From Lomentospora prolificans (taxonomy: Eukaryota > Ascomycota > Sordariomycetes > Microascales > Microascaceae), in assembly GCA_029532625.1 (NCBI GenBank), contig JARFXM010000008.1, positions 2,294,001 through 2,358,000 on the forward strand: 64,000 nt of DNA. The letters are read 5' to 3'. This document shows positions 40,601 to 52,159 of the stretch, piece by piece (the first letter of the stretch is position 1; every line of letters starts with the position of its first letter). The notes beneath the pieces were generated by a model. The model had not been told where the DNA came from. It did not search any database and worked only from the letters and a program-made list of their open reading frames with translations. A program made the translations under genes and the position numbers.

Positions 40601-41880
40601 GTTGGAATCTGCTTCCGTTCGCGACTCCATCTGTAGTCATAATCACGTCTCAACCAGATCCTCTTGTGTCTCTTAACCCCACAGGCGCGGCTTAGAAGGC
40701 CAGAAGGGACTAGCTTCATCTTGAAGATCAGCAAATTGCTTTTGCTCTGCGCATATAGGGTAAAGCAGGGTTCGGAAGCCGGCCAACGGCGAAGTTAATT
40801 GTTTCTAATCCCCGCTTCGAGGGTGGAGTTTTTCTTTTTGTTTCCCGTCACCCTTGAACCTACGTGTCTTTTTGTTATTTCTGTTTCCTGTGGCTTGTCT
40901 CAAAACTGCTGGTCCTTGTATCATGCATACAGGAGCCGAGGTAGGAAGAAGTAGAGAACAGAAGAAAAAGCAACAAGCATATTGTTACCGACTTGGGAAT
41001 AAAACGCCCTCCAGTGCGAGATTCCGATAGGGCAAGAATATGAATGGGCCGAGGACAGACAATCAGGTACTCGAGGGGACAAGGGAATTATTGTACTGGT
41101 CTGCTACACTCATAATCCTTGAACAAGGCTCGATTGTTTCGTGAATGCGATTTGACGTCTTGAGATTCAGCCCGGCGCCTCGAACGCAACACACACGAAC
41201 AGAAAAAGCACGACCTTGTCGTTTCTACGACGCTACAGGTGTGCTTTAACCAAAATGGCGTCAGAAGCGTAAGAAGAAGAAAAAAAAAACGATATAAGCC
41301 ACACAGGCGGGCGAAACCCGGAAACACATGTCAAGCGACGATCCTCGCACATCAGAAAGAGGAGTCTTTTCGAGGAGGACGATCCTCGTTAATGGGTGGG
41401 AGGGGGGTGTGTGCGCCGTGCTCTCCGCGTGCAAGCCTGGGAGGGCAGCGATAATCCTGTCGCCCTCGTGTGTTTCTAATCGCGTTTCGAGCTCCGTCAC
41501 GATTATCACCCTTTTGCATAGAGGTGTGTGCCTTTCCAGTTTTCTTGTGTGCTAGATGTGGGGGACCTCGACGGCACTAAGCCCTGCTGGGTCCAGTCTG
41601 TTTGCAGCAAACTTGACTCCCCACGTTTTTCACCCCAAATCTGCAGCCCTTTCGCTGAGGCTCCGGCTTGCTGCGAACTATGTCTGGGCTAAGGGGCTCG
41701 GCAGTCTGTGTCAGTGGGGATCACCTTTTTCGATGCTTTTCGTTTCCTCGCGCGTGTTTGCCTGCCATCCTGTGATCTCGTCCATCACCCACGGACTCTT
41801 TTTTTTCTTTTTTTTTTTTTTTTTTCTCTTTTTTGTAACGTGCTCGTGGGGGCATTTGGAGAGGAGGCGAGTGAGGAATC

Positions 41881-41909
41881 AAGCAAGAGCAAGCAAGAGC
41901 AAGCAAGAG
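41881..41909 (+). repeat. 10-bp tandem repeat, about three copies
   Basis: AAGCAAGAGC is repeated at 41881, 41891 and 41901, with the third copy cut short by a mismatch. It lies 55 bp after an 18-nt T-run at 41808-41825. Confidence 0.85.
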
Positions 41910-42069
41910 ATCATCATTTTACATGAAGCGAGACTAGCTTGGGGCATGGGCCATATGCATCGTCGGGGAGTGATCGCCGCCGCGAGCATGGCGCGTTCGC
42001 TTCGATAGACGAACCTGAAAATGGCGGCGTTTGGATCTCGAAATTGTAGGGGTGTTTTTTGGGGGGTGG

Positions 42070-42089
42070 GGTTGGTTGGTTGGTTGGTT
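42070..42089 (+). repeat. (GGTT)5 microsatellite
   Basis: Five exact GGTT units follow a G-rich stretch. It lies in the probable leader of the candidate gene starting at 42168, within a segment that could itself be a 5' UTR intron ending in a TTCTTCCAG acceptor near 42134. Confidence 0.85.
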
Positions 42090-42167
42090 CATATTGGAGA
42101 GTGTGGTTTTTCTTTTCTTTTTGGTTTCTTCCAGCCTGGAGCTTACGCAAAATAGTGGGATTCTGGA

Positions 42168-42703
42168 ATGGCTTTTGGCGATGAAACTAACGGGCCAAGT
42201 AACTGCCTCTCTTTCTCTCTGCGACGGTGTGAGGTTGGGGATACTTCGTACGTCGAAAGGACGAGAGGGGGACAAGACAAAACAAGAAGTGAGATTAACT
42301 TGACGAGTACAGAGATATTCGCAGAGATGGAAGCAGCCCCTGTAAGTTCACCCTCTCGTTCCCCAATCGCACCGTTCTATTCGTCCATATCCGGGTTAAC
42401 TGGGGTCTTTGTGCTCCATAGGTGCTCCTCAACACCGAAGGTAATAGGAGCGAAGAAGGAAGGGCTCCTTTACGTATGCCTACGTTGGTGGATGGAGCCA
42501 GTGTAGCATCCCATGAGAGAAAAGGAGGAGCTTCCCACGTAGTAAAGAGCCTCCTCCATTTATTCACACACTCAATCTCACCTCTTTCTCACCCATACAC
42601 ACTCAACGCAAGCAACCCCCCGGTTCCGGTCGCCGGATGGCTTCCGCGGGAAAACAGCAGACGCAGAGGCGGGCACGTCGGGGGAAGCGGGTGGGGGGCG
42701 TAG
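42168..42703 (+). CDS. candidate two-exon gene, hypothetical protein of 151 aa
   Basis: Exon 1 (42168-42341) starts at an ATG and encodes 58 residues rich in Glu, Asp, Arg, Ser and Thr. A textbook intron follows at 42342-42421 (80 nt): GTAAGT donor, TTAAC branch site, pyrimidine-containing tail and ATAG acceptor. Exon 2 (42422-42703) resumes in phase 0 for 93 residues to a TAG. Splicing therefore joins two separate ORFs into one frame of 151 codons, which is unlikely by chance. The C-terminus is rich in Arg and Gly. Upstream lie a T-run (41808-41825) and CT-rich DNA like a fungal promoter, plus a second acceptor-like TTCTTCCAG just before the ATG that may close a leader intron. No domain, signal peptide or membrane span is visible and I recognise no family. 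Codon use is not as G/C-biased as the secure genes, so it may be a young or orphan gene, or a spliced non-coding RNA. Confidence 0.4.
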
Positions 42704-43150
42704 CTAGATTAACGCTGTGCGACTGTGACGAGGTGTTGCGTTTCTGGTGTGTAGAGAGAGAGAGAGAGACGATAGTCTTTTAAAGGGGATCGGCCTCCCA
42801 ACTTTTCTTTTCGGAGGATTTCATGATTTAAGGCAAGTTGCAAAAGTGGGCACAATTGCGATCACGTAGTAGGGGTGGCGCTAGCAAAACAAAGCCAGGT
42901 GGGAATGCCATGATCCATGAGACGCCCAATGAATGGGAATTTGAAGGGGAAGGAAGAAATTGCGGGCGGTGGGGTGGTGACGATGATGACGGTGGTGGTG
43001 GGACGGGCTGGCTGGATGCCGGGGCCGGTCCGCCATACATGATAATATTGAATCCTGAGCCAGCCACCAATGGCGGGCGGATTGACCGGTGAAGGACAAG
43101 TATTTGGAGAAGTACGTTTTATCGGGGTTTTATCGGGGGGTGGTTTTTCC

Positions 43151-43169
43151 TTTTTTTTTTTTTTTTTTT
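43151..43169. repeat. T19 homopolymer
   Basis: Nineteen uninterrupted T on the + strand. It is one of several T-runs of 17-23 nt in the gene-poor interval. Confidence 0.9.
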
Positions 43170-46152
43170 CTTTTAGTGATGTTGCTTGCTTTGTCTCTTC
43201 GCTTACAGTGTCACTACGGCTCTTGGCTTGTCCGCGCCTCAGATGGTAGCATCGGGAGATGGATTGAGACCAGGAGGGGGAAATGGGGAGACCGGATACT
43301 CAGCGGCGTTTCTCGACGGCGGGGAACAACCTTTGACCCGTGATAGGGACGGCACGCATCCTTTTAGATACCCACAAACCCACCCATTTACCGAGATGGG
43401 CAACATCCGGGACTCTCGATATATTAGCCTTCTTGGCCAGTGGTATTATAGGCAAGGAATTGGGGGAAGGAAAAGGGTCAACTGGTATGGTTACCCGGGA
43501 CGGAGGATTTCTTAGGGCGCGAGGTTCCAGAATATGGCACAGTGGGCTTACGCATGGCAGGAGCCCGAAGCAGCCGTAAATAAAGCCGGGCGTCGAGTTC
43601 ATCGAGGAAGGGGAAAGGAGTTGAGTGCTACTACTATAGCCTGGAGCCGCTAATATCACCGAGTACGAAACACCAAGAAAGGGGATCTCTTGTTTGTGAG
43701 CAACGATTCACTCAATGGCACCTGTCAAGTATCAGTCCATCAAAAGTAGCGCTCATCCATCCAGCAGCATCGGATAGCCAGCATTGGATTGAAGGCGGGT
43801 CCCCCCCCAAACCGCCAATCGGCGAACCGTATATTACCAGTCTACGGTATACGGGACGGGACCAAAACCCAAATGCTACTATCATCGACAAGCTAAGCGA
43901 AGACACACTGTCGAAACCTGGGCCTCTCTCTGGTTCGTGAGCCCCCAGTGGTTTCCGTTTAATCCCTTTCCCTTGGGTCCCTTGGCCCCTGCGTTAGAAA
44001 GGAGCACATCTTTGCCTTTCTTTTCTTCTTTTTTGTTTTTTCCAACGACTGCGCCAGCGGGTGTACGTGCCTCTGGAGAGTAGCATCTGGTGCTGCGCCG
44101 TTAGCCGTCAAGCGAGAAAGCCGCGGCCAGCGGGTGGATAGTTCCCAAAGAGATCAAGGGCGCACATCAACCCCTCGCAAAGATTCCACGCAGTTAATAT
44201 ATCTCAAAGTGACGAGAGGAAAGAAAGAAAAAGAAGAAGAGTAAAGGAAATCCATGGGTCCTAACGGAGGAAATTGTTTGCGACGGTGGAGAAGGGAAAG
44301 GAAAAATCGCACCCCCCCCCCCCCAACAACCCGCCTTCAGAGGCAAGCGGAGATCGACATATATTATTAGCCACGGAGTATTAAACGACGGAGCTCGCCA
44401 AAGGGGAAGAAAAGTGTTCTGAAGCGTTATTACTATTATATATTATATGGCTTGTGCGCTTGTTTGGAAGGGTGGGTTTTCTCATGTGTCGTCTGCACTT
44501 CCCGAGAGCGGTAATTCGAGGTGATGGCAAAAGTGAGCACATCAGTGCCCTTTTACAATACCTTGGTTATATTATTGACGGTGGGTAAGTGGAGTGGGAT
44601 CGCGGTTGAAGAGGGCAGTGGATCCGAGCCACTGTATCTGTATCGGCTCTATTAGTGTTGGGTCAAGATCAATCACGACTGCGGGAAGTGGGGAAAAAAA
44701 AAAAAAAGGGCATCACCCTGCTGGCCATCTAGGAAAGTGGGAAAAGCCAGCCGGTCGAGAACTCTCCAACTCTTCATCCCCTTTGCTGGTTGGTATTCTG
44801 GGCGCCCTTCACCGCCTTTGCTCGATGCACCCTTGTTCTGCCCGTTTTCCACTTGCATGGTTCCATGTTGGATTGATAGGGGTGGACTGGTACCTCTGTG
44901 TACCTACCTTATGACTCCACAGTCGTACTGCAGCCACCGGGGCGCAAGAGTGTGGAAGAAGAATGTAACGACGCCAGGAACCTCGAGCCTCGAGGCCCAT
45001 GAGAGTCCCTCTCTCCGCGGATTTCCACAGGGGTACATGGCACCCATCCACTAAATCCCAGGATAGAACACTGAAGGCTCCTCTGTAATGGAAGAAAGAG
45101 GAAAAAGTATTCGTAGGCTGGCAGGGATTTTCTCCGACGTCGCTTCCACTCCTTCTTCCCCCGGAGGCCAGGACCACTCCCCTTTTAGCGCCAGCTGGTA
45201 GAGAAGCGTGCTATTCTATTCTCCGGCGCACCTGAGAGAATAGAGAAGTCAGGCCGCATGGTGGTGTATGGTCTAGAAGCACACGGCTTCTTCTCCAAGA
45301 CGGGGATGAGAGGCTGAGTTCACGGCATAACAAATGCCAAGGAGGGGGAAAATAATAAGGAAAATGAAAAGATATCTAGTAGAACGGAATTGATGCGAGA
45401 CCAGGACCAGGCGTGGTAACAGCAGTACGGGAGGATGTAAATCACACACGAACCGACATCAGCGATCCCGCAAGCTCATCATCGCCGGGCTGTGTGCTGG
45501 ATTCGGCGGGCGGAGGAACAGACTGAGAGAAAAGGGCTGCAAGCAGTCCGGTCTCTCACCCACCCCTCCCATACTATGGAATCCTGCAGCACCGATTGCA
45601 GTATAGTGCAGAAGTGATTCTTTGGTTCAGAGATGCTATGTGACCTACGATCACTCAAGGGTGGCTGAAACCAGAACCGGGCAGTGATGGCTTCAGAGGG
45701 GCGCAATCATCGATCTCTTGGTGGATCACTAGCTCCGTATTCTCAAGAACACAAACGAGTTGAGTGGGCAAAGAACGGTTGAAACGACCTGCAGGAGTTC
45801 GCAGCAAGAGTCATGTGCAGCCTCCGGGTCGCAGCAAACTTGCATAAAGTACGGCAGCAAGTCAGAAGAACGCGCGAGAGGGAAAAGAAAAAAAAAATGA
45901 CGAGGAAGATGCTCTTCTGATCGTCCTACGGCCTGCAAGCATTGATTGATCACGCCGGCAGTGATGAGGGAGCACGTAAAACACACACTTTTTGCCAACT
46001 ACCGACATGATTCGCAACGCTCTGATTCCATCATTGATCCCTCTCTGAAGCCAGGCAGTGCTGTAACTTTGCAGCTGGCTGGTTGTCACTGTAACTGAAC
46101 TTGGAAATGACAAAATATAAGCTGGCGATGACAGCCTGACGAGGCATTGATT

Positions 46153-46171
46153 AATCCTGTACAACAGGATT
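46153..46171. repeat. perfect 8-bp inverted repeat (hairpin)
   Basis: AATCCTGT and ACAGGATT pair perfectly around a 3-nt loop (ACA). The following sequence is A/T-rich rather than a T-run, so I do not call a terminator. Confidence 0.7.
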
Positions 46172-46839
46172 TATTTAATACTATTGTACTGAGATTAAAC
46201 CCTTTTTCGTTTAAGACTTCGTACAGCTGGCGTCCCGACAGCGTCCCAACAGCCAGCGTCCCGAGAGAGGGAGATTGAGAGTCTAGAATATCGGGTATAG
46301 TGGGCTGGCAGTAAAGTGGTGCTAAAGTGGCAGCAATGGAATGGCCTAGCCAGGCCACTCGGGCTTGGCACGCTTCCACTCCAGCTTCGTGTACAGTTGA
46401 ACTGGAGCAGACCATCTCAAAGGCACCTCGAAGCGAGCGTCAGTCATGCGGGTGCATCAATGGTCGCAGCGCGGTTGCAGCAAGCGTGAGCCAGCCAGGC
46501 GTTGAAATGTTGGCTGCCACTGAATGAATTGAATCCAGAGCACTATGTGTGCTGCTGGCAATGTGATGTGCCGAAGGAAGAAGAAAAAAAAAAAAGAAAA
46601 CGTCTGAGCAAGCTGCTGGACGGGATGCTAACAGGTGGTACTCGGGATACCAGCATATGCGCCGTGGTTGACAATGTACCTTGCACTAACAACCTGGGGC
46701 GCAGCCTTTGTTGGCGTCGTGTAAGTCGAGACACAACCTCAACGTCAATCCAATGTTCGGTTCGCATATGGGGCACATGTGCGTTCGAAACTAATCCACC
46801 TGCAAGCGCAAAGACGAGCCTGCATATCCAAATTCCCTC

Positions 46840-47450
46840 CGCCTCTCTCTCTCTCTCCCTCTGTCTTCTTCCGTCTCCTTTTCTAGTCTCGCGTTTGCAT
46901 TCGCCTCCACTGTCCGCTCCCTCGGCCGGGGGGGAAGGGAGAGCAAAGACTGCCCTCTTCTCTTTCTCAGGTCAGGTCCGTCCTCCCCCACACATCACAC
47001 AGCTTCAAGGCACAACTAACACGAGGAGACTAGTCCTCTGTCGCAACTGTACGGGCAAGAAGGGAAAAGCCTATTCCGCTCTGGCCCTTTTGGAAGCACC
47101 TCGCCTCCTCTCCGACTCTGGCCTTGCTTTCGCTCTTTGCCACCACGCACACGCCCCCTTTCCCCTTCCTTCCGAAGAAGCCTAGCACTGCAGGTCCCAT
47201 CATGTGTTTTCATTCTATTTATTTCCTTGGCCCAGCAGGGGACGTGCGGGCCAGCAAGATTGTGCCTTTTCGCCTTCTTGCGTACCTTTTCACCTCATCC
47301 TAGACGTCGCTCTCGTACATCCCCCACCTCTACCCTCTACTCTTTCACTCCCTCTGGTCTCCCTAACCCCCCTCTGGCGCCCGGCCTTCATCCGTGCTCC
47401 TCGCCGATGCTCCCGTTCGTACGAAAAGCACAGTCTTGAGCTACCAGTCC
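46840..47450 (+). promoter_or_regulatory. pyrimidine-rich block, possible + strand promoter/leader
   Basis: The + strand is dominated by C and T over roughly 600 bp, including (CT)n near 46843-46857 and intron-like acceptors (TTTTCTAG near 46886, TTTCTCAG near 46971). The strand then flips to purine-rich DNA from about 47480. CT blocks of this kind often precede transcription starts in filamentous fungi. No coding sequence follows that I can support. Confidence 0.25.
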
Positions 47451-50400
47451 AGGCCGCTTTCTACGAACGGGGGGTGTAAGAAAGGGTGGGCCCGCGGATT
47501 TGAGCGGCGCAGAGGAGAGAGTTCACAGGAAAAAAAGAGTGGCAACGTCGATCTAGGAGAGAGGAAAAAAAGAGGCGAAAGAACACACGAGCCCCTGGGA
47601 AGGGGAGAGGTTCTTTTCTTTTCATCTACCTGAGGGGTTGTATCGGGAAGCGTCTTCTGCATTGCTTGGTGCCCTCGTGGGAATATGTAAGGGGCATTGG
47701 GAAAGGAAGTGCGCTTACCGTCTTGTGCTCTGCCGCTCGAGAGTGGAGATGCTAGAGACGGGGATATGGAACATGGCTCTTTGAGACGAAGATGGGCGAG
47801 AGACGTCCTTTAGATGAGGGAAGCGAGATGGGTTGCTTCTCGCCTTTCGCCTCGAACTGATTTCCCCGTCGTTCCTCATTTACATGAGATCAAACGGACA
47901 TGGAGATGAGAAGAAAAAGAAGAAGAAAAAGAAAAAAAAAGGGGTCCAGCGTTCGGCTATCTCGCAGCGCAGATGTCTTTGCTCCCTGCTGCATCCGCGT
48001 GACCTACATGAGAATCGTCCTTGCTGTACTCGCTGCTTCCGCAGCACTCACTACATGAGATAGATAACACATCCCTTCCTACACTCGCACACACGCTCTC
48101 TTGGTATTGACCAGAGCGACCTACCCTTCGCCTCTGTCTCTGTCCGCCCCGAAAGAGGCGACAAGAGAAGAAGGCCCAAGCTCTGCATGCATCAAGCAAG
48201 TCGTTTCTTGCACTCTTTGTCTCCGTATCAAATAGACATGAACCAGCTTTTGGGGAGTTCTGCTTTTCCCTTTCAGCTCATACACGCCCCCCCTTTATTT
48301 TACATACGAAATCACCTTCCATACAATCCCAATATAGATCCAACATGTCTTCTGCTTCGAAACAAGGGAATCCCGTATTCCGACACTAAATCTACAGCTT
48401 CTCCTACCCAATGATCCCCCATCGAGTGCCTTAGCCTCCAACACTTAGCATAGCTGCAAAAGAGGTAGCTGCCGAGTAGACGAACGCCACTCGGAAAAAA
48501 AAAAAAAAGGGGGCAATCGGAGGTGGAGAGATGCCGTTCCTGAACAGGATGCTACTCTTTTACGGTGAGTCTGTGTAAGGGACGCTGCACCCGTTGTGAA
48601 AGCACACGGTACCCTGCCTACTTCACGGGATGGAGAGGAGATATCATCACCCTTTTCTTGTGGTCTTTGGGCCTTCTCCCTCTAGCAAGGCGCCGGGCAT
48701 CTCTTTTCGTAACTGATGCGTGTCGGGGCTTGGGAGGTCTGTGGAGGATCGAGGAGAGCAGCATGCGGTGGTGTGGTTCGAGGTCGCTTGGGACTGCCGC
48801 TTGGAGATTAGGTGACGACTAAGACGCAATGGCGGAACCCTTGAGAAGCTAGTCTGCTTTCACGATGTGGTGGAAGCCGTAGAGCGCGAGATTGGATCAT
48901 ATCCAGCCGATATAGCGACGCCCAAAGTTCGTCTTGACGTGAATCTAATCAACCACCCCATAGTTCATTTTCTAGTATCAAGCGAAGCGTAGATTGAAAA
49001 TAAAGTTTTGGGGATATTCTGTCTCGCTACACGATCTGTCGGGGGATGTATGACGATATCTCTCGGTATCTACGTGATATCCCTCAATATCCACGATTCG
49101 CATCCAAGTTCCATTGAGGATATGATGTCTAGCGCCGGTATCTCGCCTACAATGTCTCAGATCAGTTTTCATGATCCAAGGGACGGGCGTAGGCTGATCC
49201 AAGACATAGTTTCTCTTTAAACCCCGTTGCCATCGCGATGCCCCTCTCGTTGCCGCGGCGCCATACCTTCCATTGTCTTGGATCCGACCCAGTTAACTAT
49301 CGCGAGTCCCCTGAAGTAAGCTTCTCTCAAGCCCAAAGTTTCCATCGCCTCGGGTCCACTTGGCCCTCGTTCACCTTTGGGGGCTTCAGGAGTTTATAGA
49401 ACCCTTTCAGCCACCTGATCACTCTTTCGGGAGAAGGCCGCCTCGCACGCAGAAACCTAGACTCCTCTCCCTTGAGTCTAGCCGTCTTTCTTGTGCCTCG
49501 CTTCTTCCCATTATGTAAAAGTTAACCAGCTCTCTGGGTCTGGTGAAATCACCTTATTCTCTTGTTCCCCTCTTTCTCGTGGCGTCAAACGCGCGCCGTT
49601 GCTCTGGTGCCGATGAACACCATTACTAAAGCCTCTGAAAATGGAGTACCTGCTGATTTTGAGTTCACGCCTTCTTCCATCCTTCCACTTCCCTTTCCCA
49701 GCGGCGTTGGTTCTTAGCTCTTCCGCCGCCGTCCTCCCTCAAAAAGCTTATTCGGACAGTATAGAACCACCCTTTCTGAGCCTTCTTTCGGCACGAGTCA
49801 ATAATCATATGCGCACCGCGGCTCGTCGGAGAGGCCCACTCCTGGCTTGATAGGGTAAGTAGGCACGAGGACACCTAAACTAGGGCTGTCCGGCCGGCGT
49901 AGTATGAACTAGAGGACCGCTACTTACGTAGTTGAATGGAAATATTCTCGTGAAGGAGGAAAAATGCGTGATAAAAGAGGCTCCGCTGTATTATTAGGTC
50001 CGACAAACATCCTCGGCTGTGTCGATCGGGCGGGCGTGCGCCAATGCAAAGTTTCTCTTCGTGATCCCGAAAATAGATGATATCGCCGGTTCCTTTAGGC
50101 TACCGCACTTGCGCGCCTCTTCTGGCAGCCCCTTCCAGATATATAACGCCCGAGGATCGCTTGGCGTCTTGCGAGTGCTACTTTTCCATCTACTGACTCC
50201 ATCGGGTCTCCCAATGAAATAATGACCAGCATGTGGTATGGCCAGGTCTCGATTGGAACGGACGAATCTCAAAAGGGAGAGCGGAAAAAAAAAGGCCCTA
50301 GCCTTCCGCTTAGGCGAGGAATAGATAACTCTAAAAGAAAACCGGGGCCAAAGGCGCATAGAAGGATCCTGAATGCCCAGAGAGATCGCCCCAGAGGGCC

Positions 50401-50739
50401 ACTTGTGCTGGGGATACGGTGAAGGGCCTTGGCGGTGGCCAGCTTCTGTCTGGGTTCCTCGCGCAGCAGAACTTTGCCTCTTGTGTGGGAAGCCGAGGGG
50501 GGCATTTAGATTCGACTAAAGAAAAAGAGAAAATCAGGGTATTCTCAGAGTATCCATCCAGCCACTGACGACCGGAGACGCGACTGGTCCGCATCTCTGC
50601 ATACTAGCTCAGCATTTAACAGGCCTAGAGGCAAGCGATTGCTCTCCACGCCGGCTGTCCAGCAGATGAGGTTGGCTGAAATGAACGACTCGGCTCACCG
50701 AAATCATAGTTCGGCATCTGGTTGGCCCCTGTCCCATCT

Positions 50740-50760
50740 GGGGGGGGGGGGGGGGGGGGG
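50740..50760. repeat. G21 homopolymer
   Basis: Twenty-one consecutive G on the + strand, able to form intramolecular G-quadruplexes. A second G21 lies 1.4 kb away at 52139-52159. Confidence 0.9.
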
Positions 50761-52138
50761 TCAGGCATTGCCCTTTTTCCTTCTTCGGAAGTAGGCACAC
50801 AATTCCACATCTTAAGTGGATTAAGCGCGGTTCTGAGCAAGCCAGGCAGGCCCCAGTTCCGAGGGGATAAGACAGTCGTTTCGCGAGACGTAGACACTAG
50901 GTCTACATAGATGGACTGTGTGGAGGTTAGAACAAGCGAATACATCAAGTTACTCTTGCGTAACTGCACCTACAGAACCTTGGCTTCCAACATTTTAGGA
51001 TCGGTGAGTCCTGCGTAATGTCAAAGCCCACTCCTCCTATACCCCAGCGCAAAGCTTCCCGTTACCTGGCCTCTCAGAGGCCACAATAGCTCGATTCATT
51101 GCGATCAGATCGCTTCGGCGACAAAGGTAGACGCTGGGGAAATTTGCCATCCAGCGCTCCTCCAGCCTTTGTTCTGGCAGCTGAGGTCATTTTCAGCCTC
51201 GCATCCAACCTCGACGACACGGAGAACAAGGAATTATAGTCTCCCCGACTCCGAACGCTCGTGATTGGCCTTTGTCCGAGCCGAGCGCCATTTCCATTCC
51301 CACCCCTCCTCTAATAATACTTTTTGTGTATGGCTGGATCCTGGTAAGGTATACCACCATCACCTGTTGCCGGGGACGCCCTGGGAGGAAGCACATTGCC
51401 ACCATCAGTCATTGAATGCGACTTTTCCGGCATCCTGGACCTTGGAAACCTCAGTACTAGAAGGAGGGCTAGAGAAAGAGGGTCTAGAGAGGGTGCGGCC
51501 CCATCTCGCTTGCACTGGTCGAGAAGATAGCGCGAAACGCAAAAGGAATCGTGTCGATGAGGGAGGAGTGCAAGAAGAGAGGTGCTGGTCGAGGTTGGAA
51601 AGGGTAGCCTGGCTTGAGAACGCGGAATCCTCGACTTGGACGAAACCGGCCTGTGGAGTTTCGAGACGTCAAACTTGGTCACAAGAAATAAATCCCAGCG
51701 GGTATAACTCTGTTGGCAGAGTACTGCTGAGTAGTAAGCTAAGTAAGTCTACCACGACATCGCCAGCCAGGCCCACAGCTGGTAGTCTGTGCCTCCAAGG
51801 GGATCGGATTCGTTTCAGTGTATTCCTCCACACGAGACACGAGAAGGGTGGCAAGGAAGAAATAGAGCGTGGAGTGCGATGAAGAGGGGCGTGGAAGGGA
51901 CTAGGAGCCCCCAGCCTGAGTGTGGAGCTGCGTGAGTGGAGTTGCGATGGCATCGAGCTAAGCCCGGATGACCGTGCAGTGCTCAGACTTCCGGCTGTTC
52001 TCGCCGGATGCCTGAGGGCACAGGGCATGTCAAAGAACTTGTTTCTTCCATTCATCTTCAAACCTCTCGAGGGAACGGGGTCGAGTCGAGGTTGAAGGAG
52101 GAGTGCGATGGGGACATGGCAAGGAAGGGGATAGGGGT

Positions 52139-52159
52139 GGGGGGGGGGGGGGGGGGGGG
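52139..52159. repeat. G21 homopolymer
   Basis: Twenty-one consecutive G on the + strand, ending in a T. The same length and orientation as the run at 50740-50760. Length may be affected by sequencing error, as for any run this long. Confidence 0.9.

Larger units (their letters stand above)
26541..42167. other. gene-poor interval, part 3
   Basis: About 15.6 kb with no supportable gene. It contains a T-run (27604-27624), a (GA)n tract (31378-31407), a 17-bp direct repeat (32623-32639 and 32648-32664), a C-run (35888-35906), a GA tract (38484-38508), a G-run (40024-40036), an 18-bp perfect tandem duplication (40565-40600), a T-run (41808-41825) and a 10-bp repeat (41881-41909). The largest frame, 27526-28239, is read through the T-run as poly-Phe and is rejected as coding. 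Confidence 0.5.

Noticed and set aside
46502..47185. 227-codon + strand ORF with a CCWQC string
   Set aside because: Starts at TTG, runs through A-run and CT-repeat DNA as poly-Lys and Ser-Leu repeats, and lacks the paired cysteines of a zinc-binding domain.
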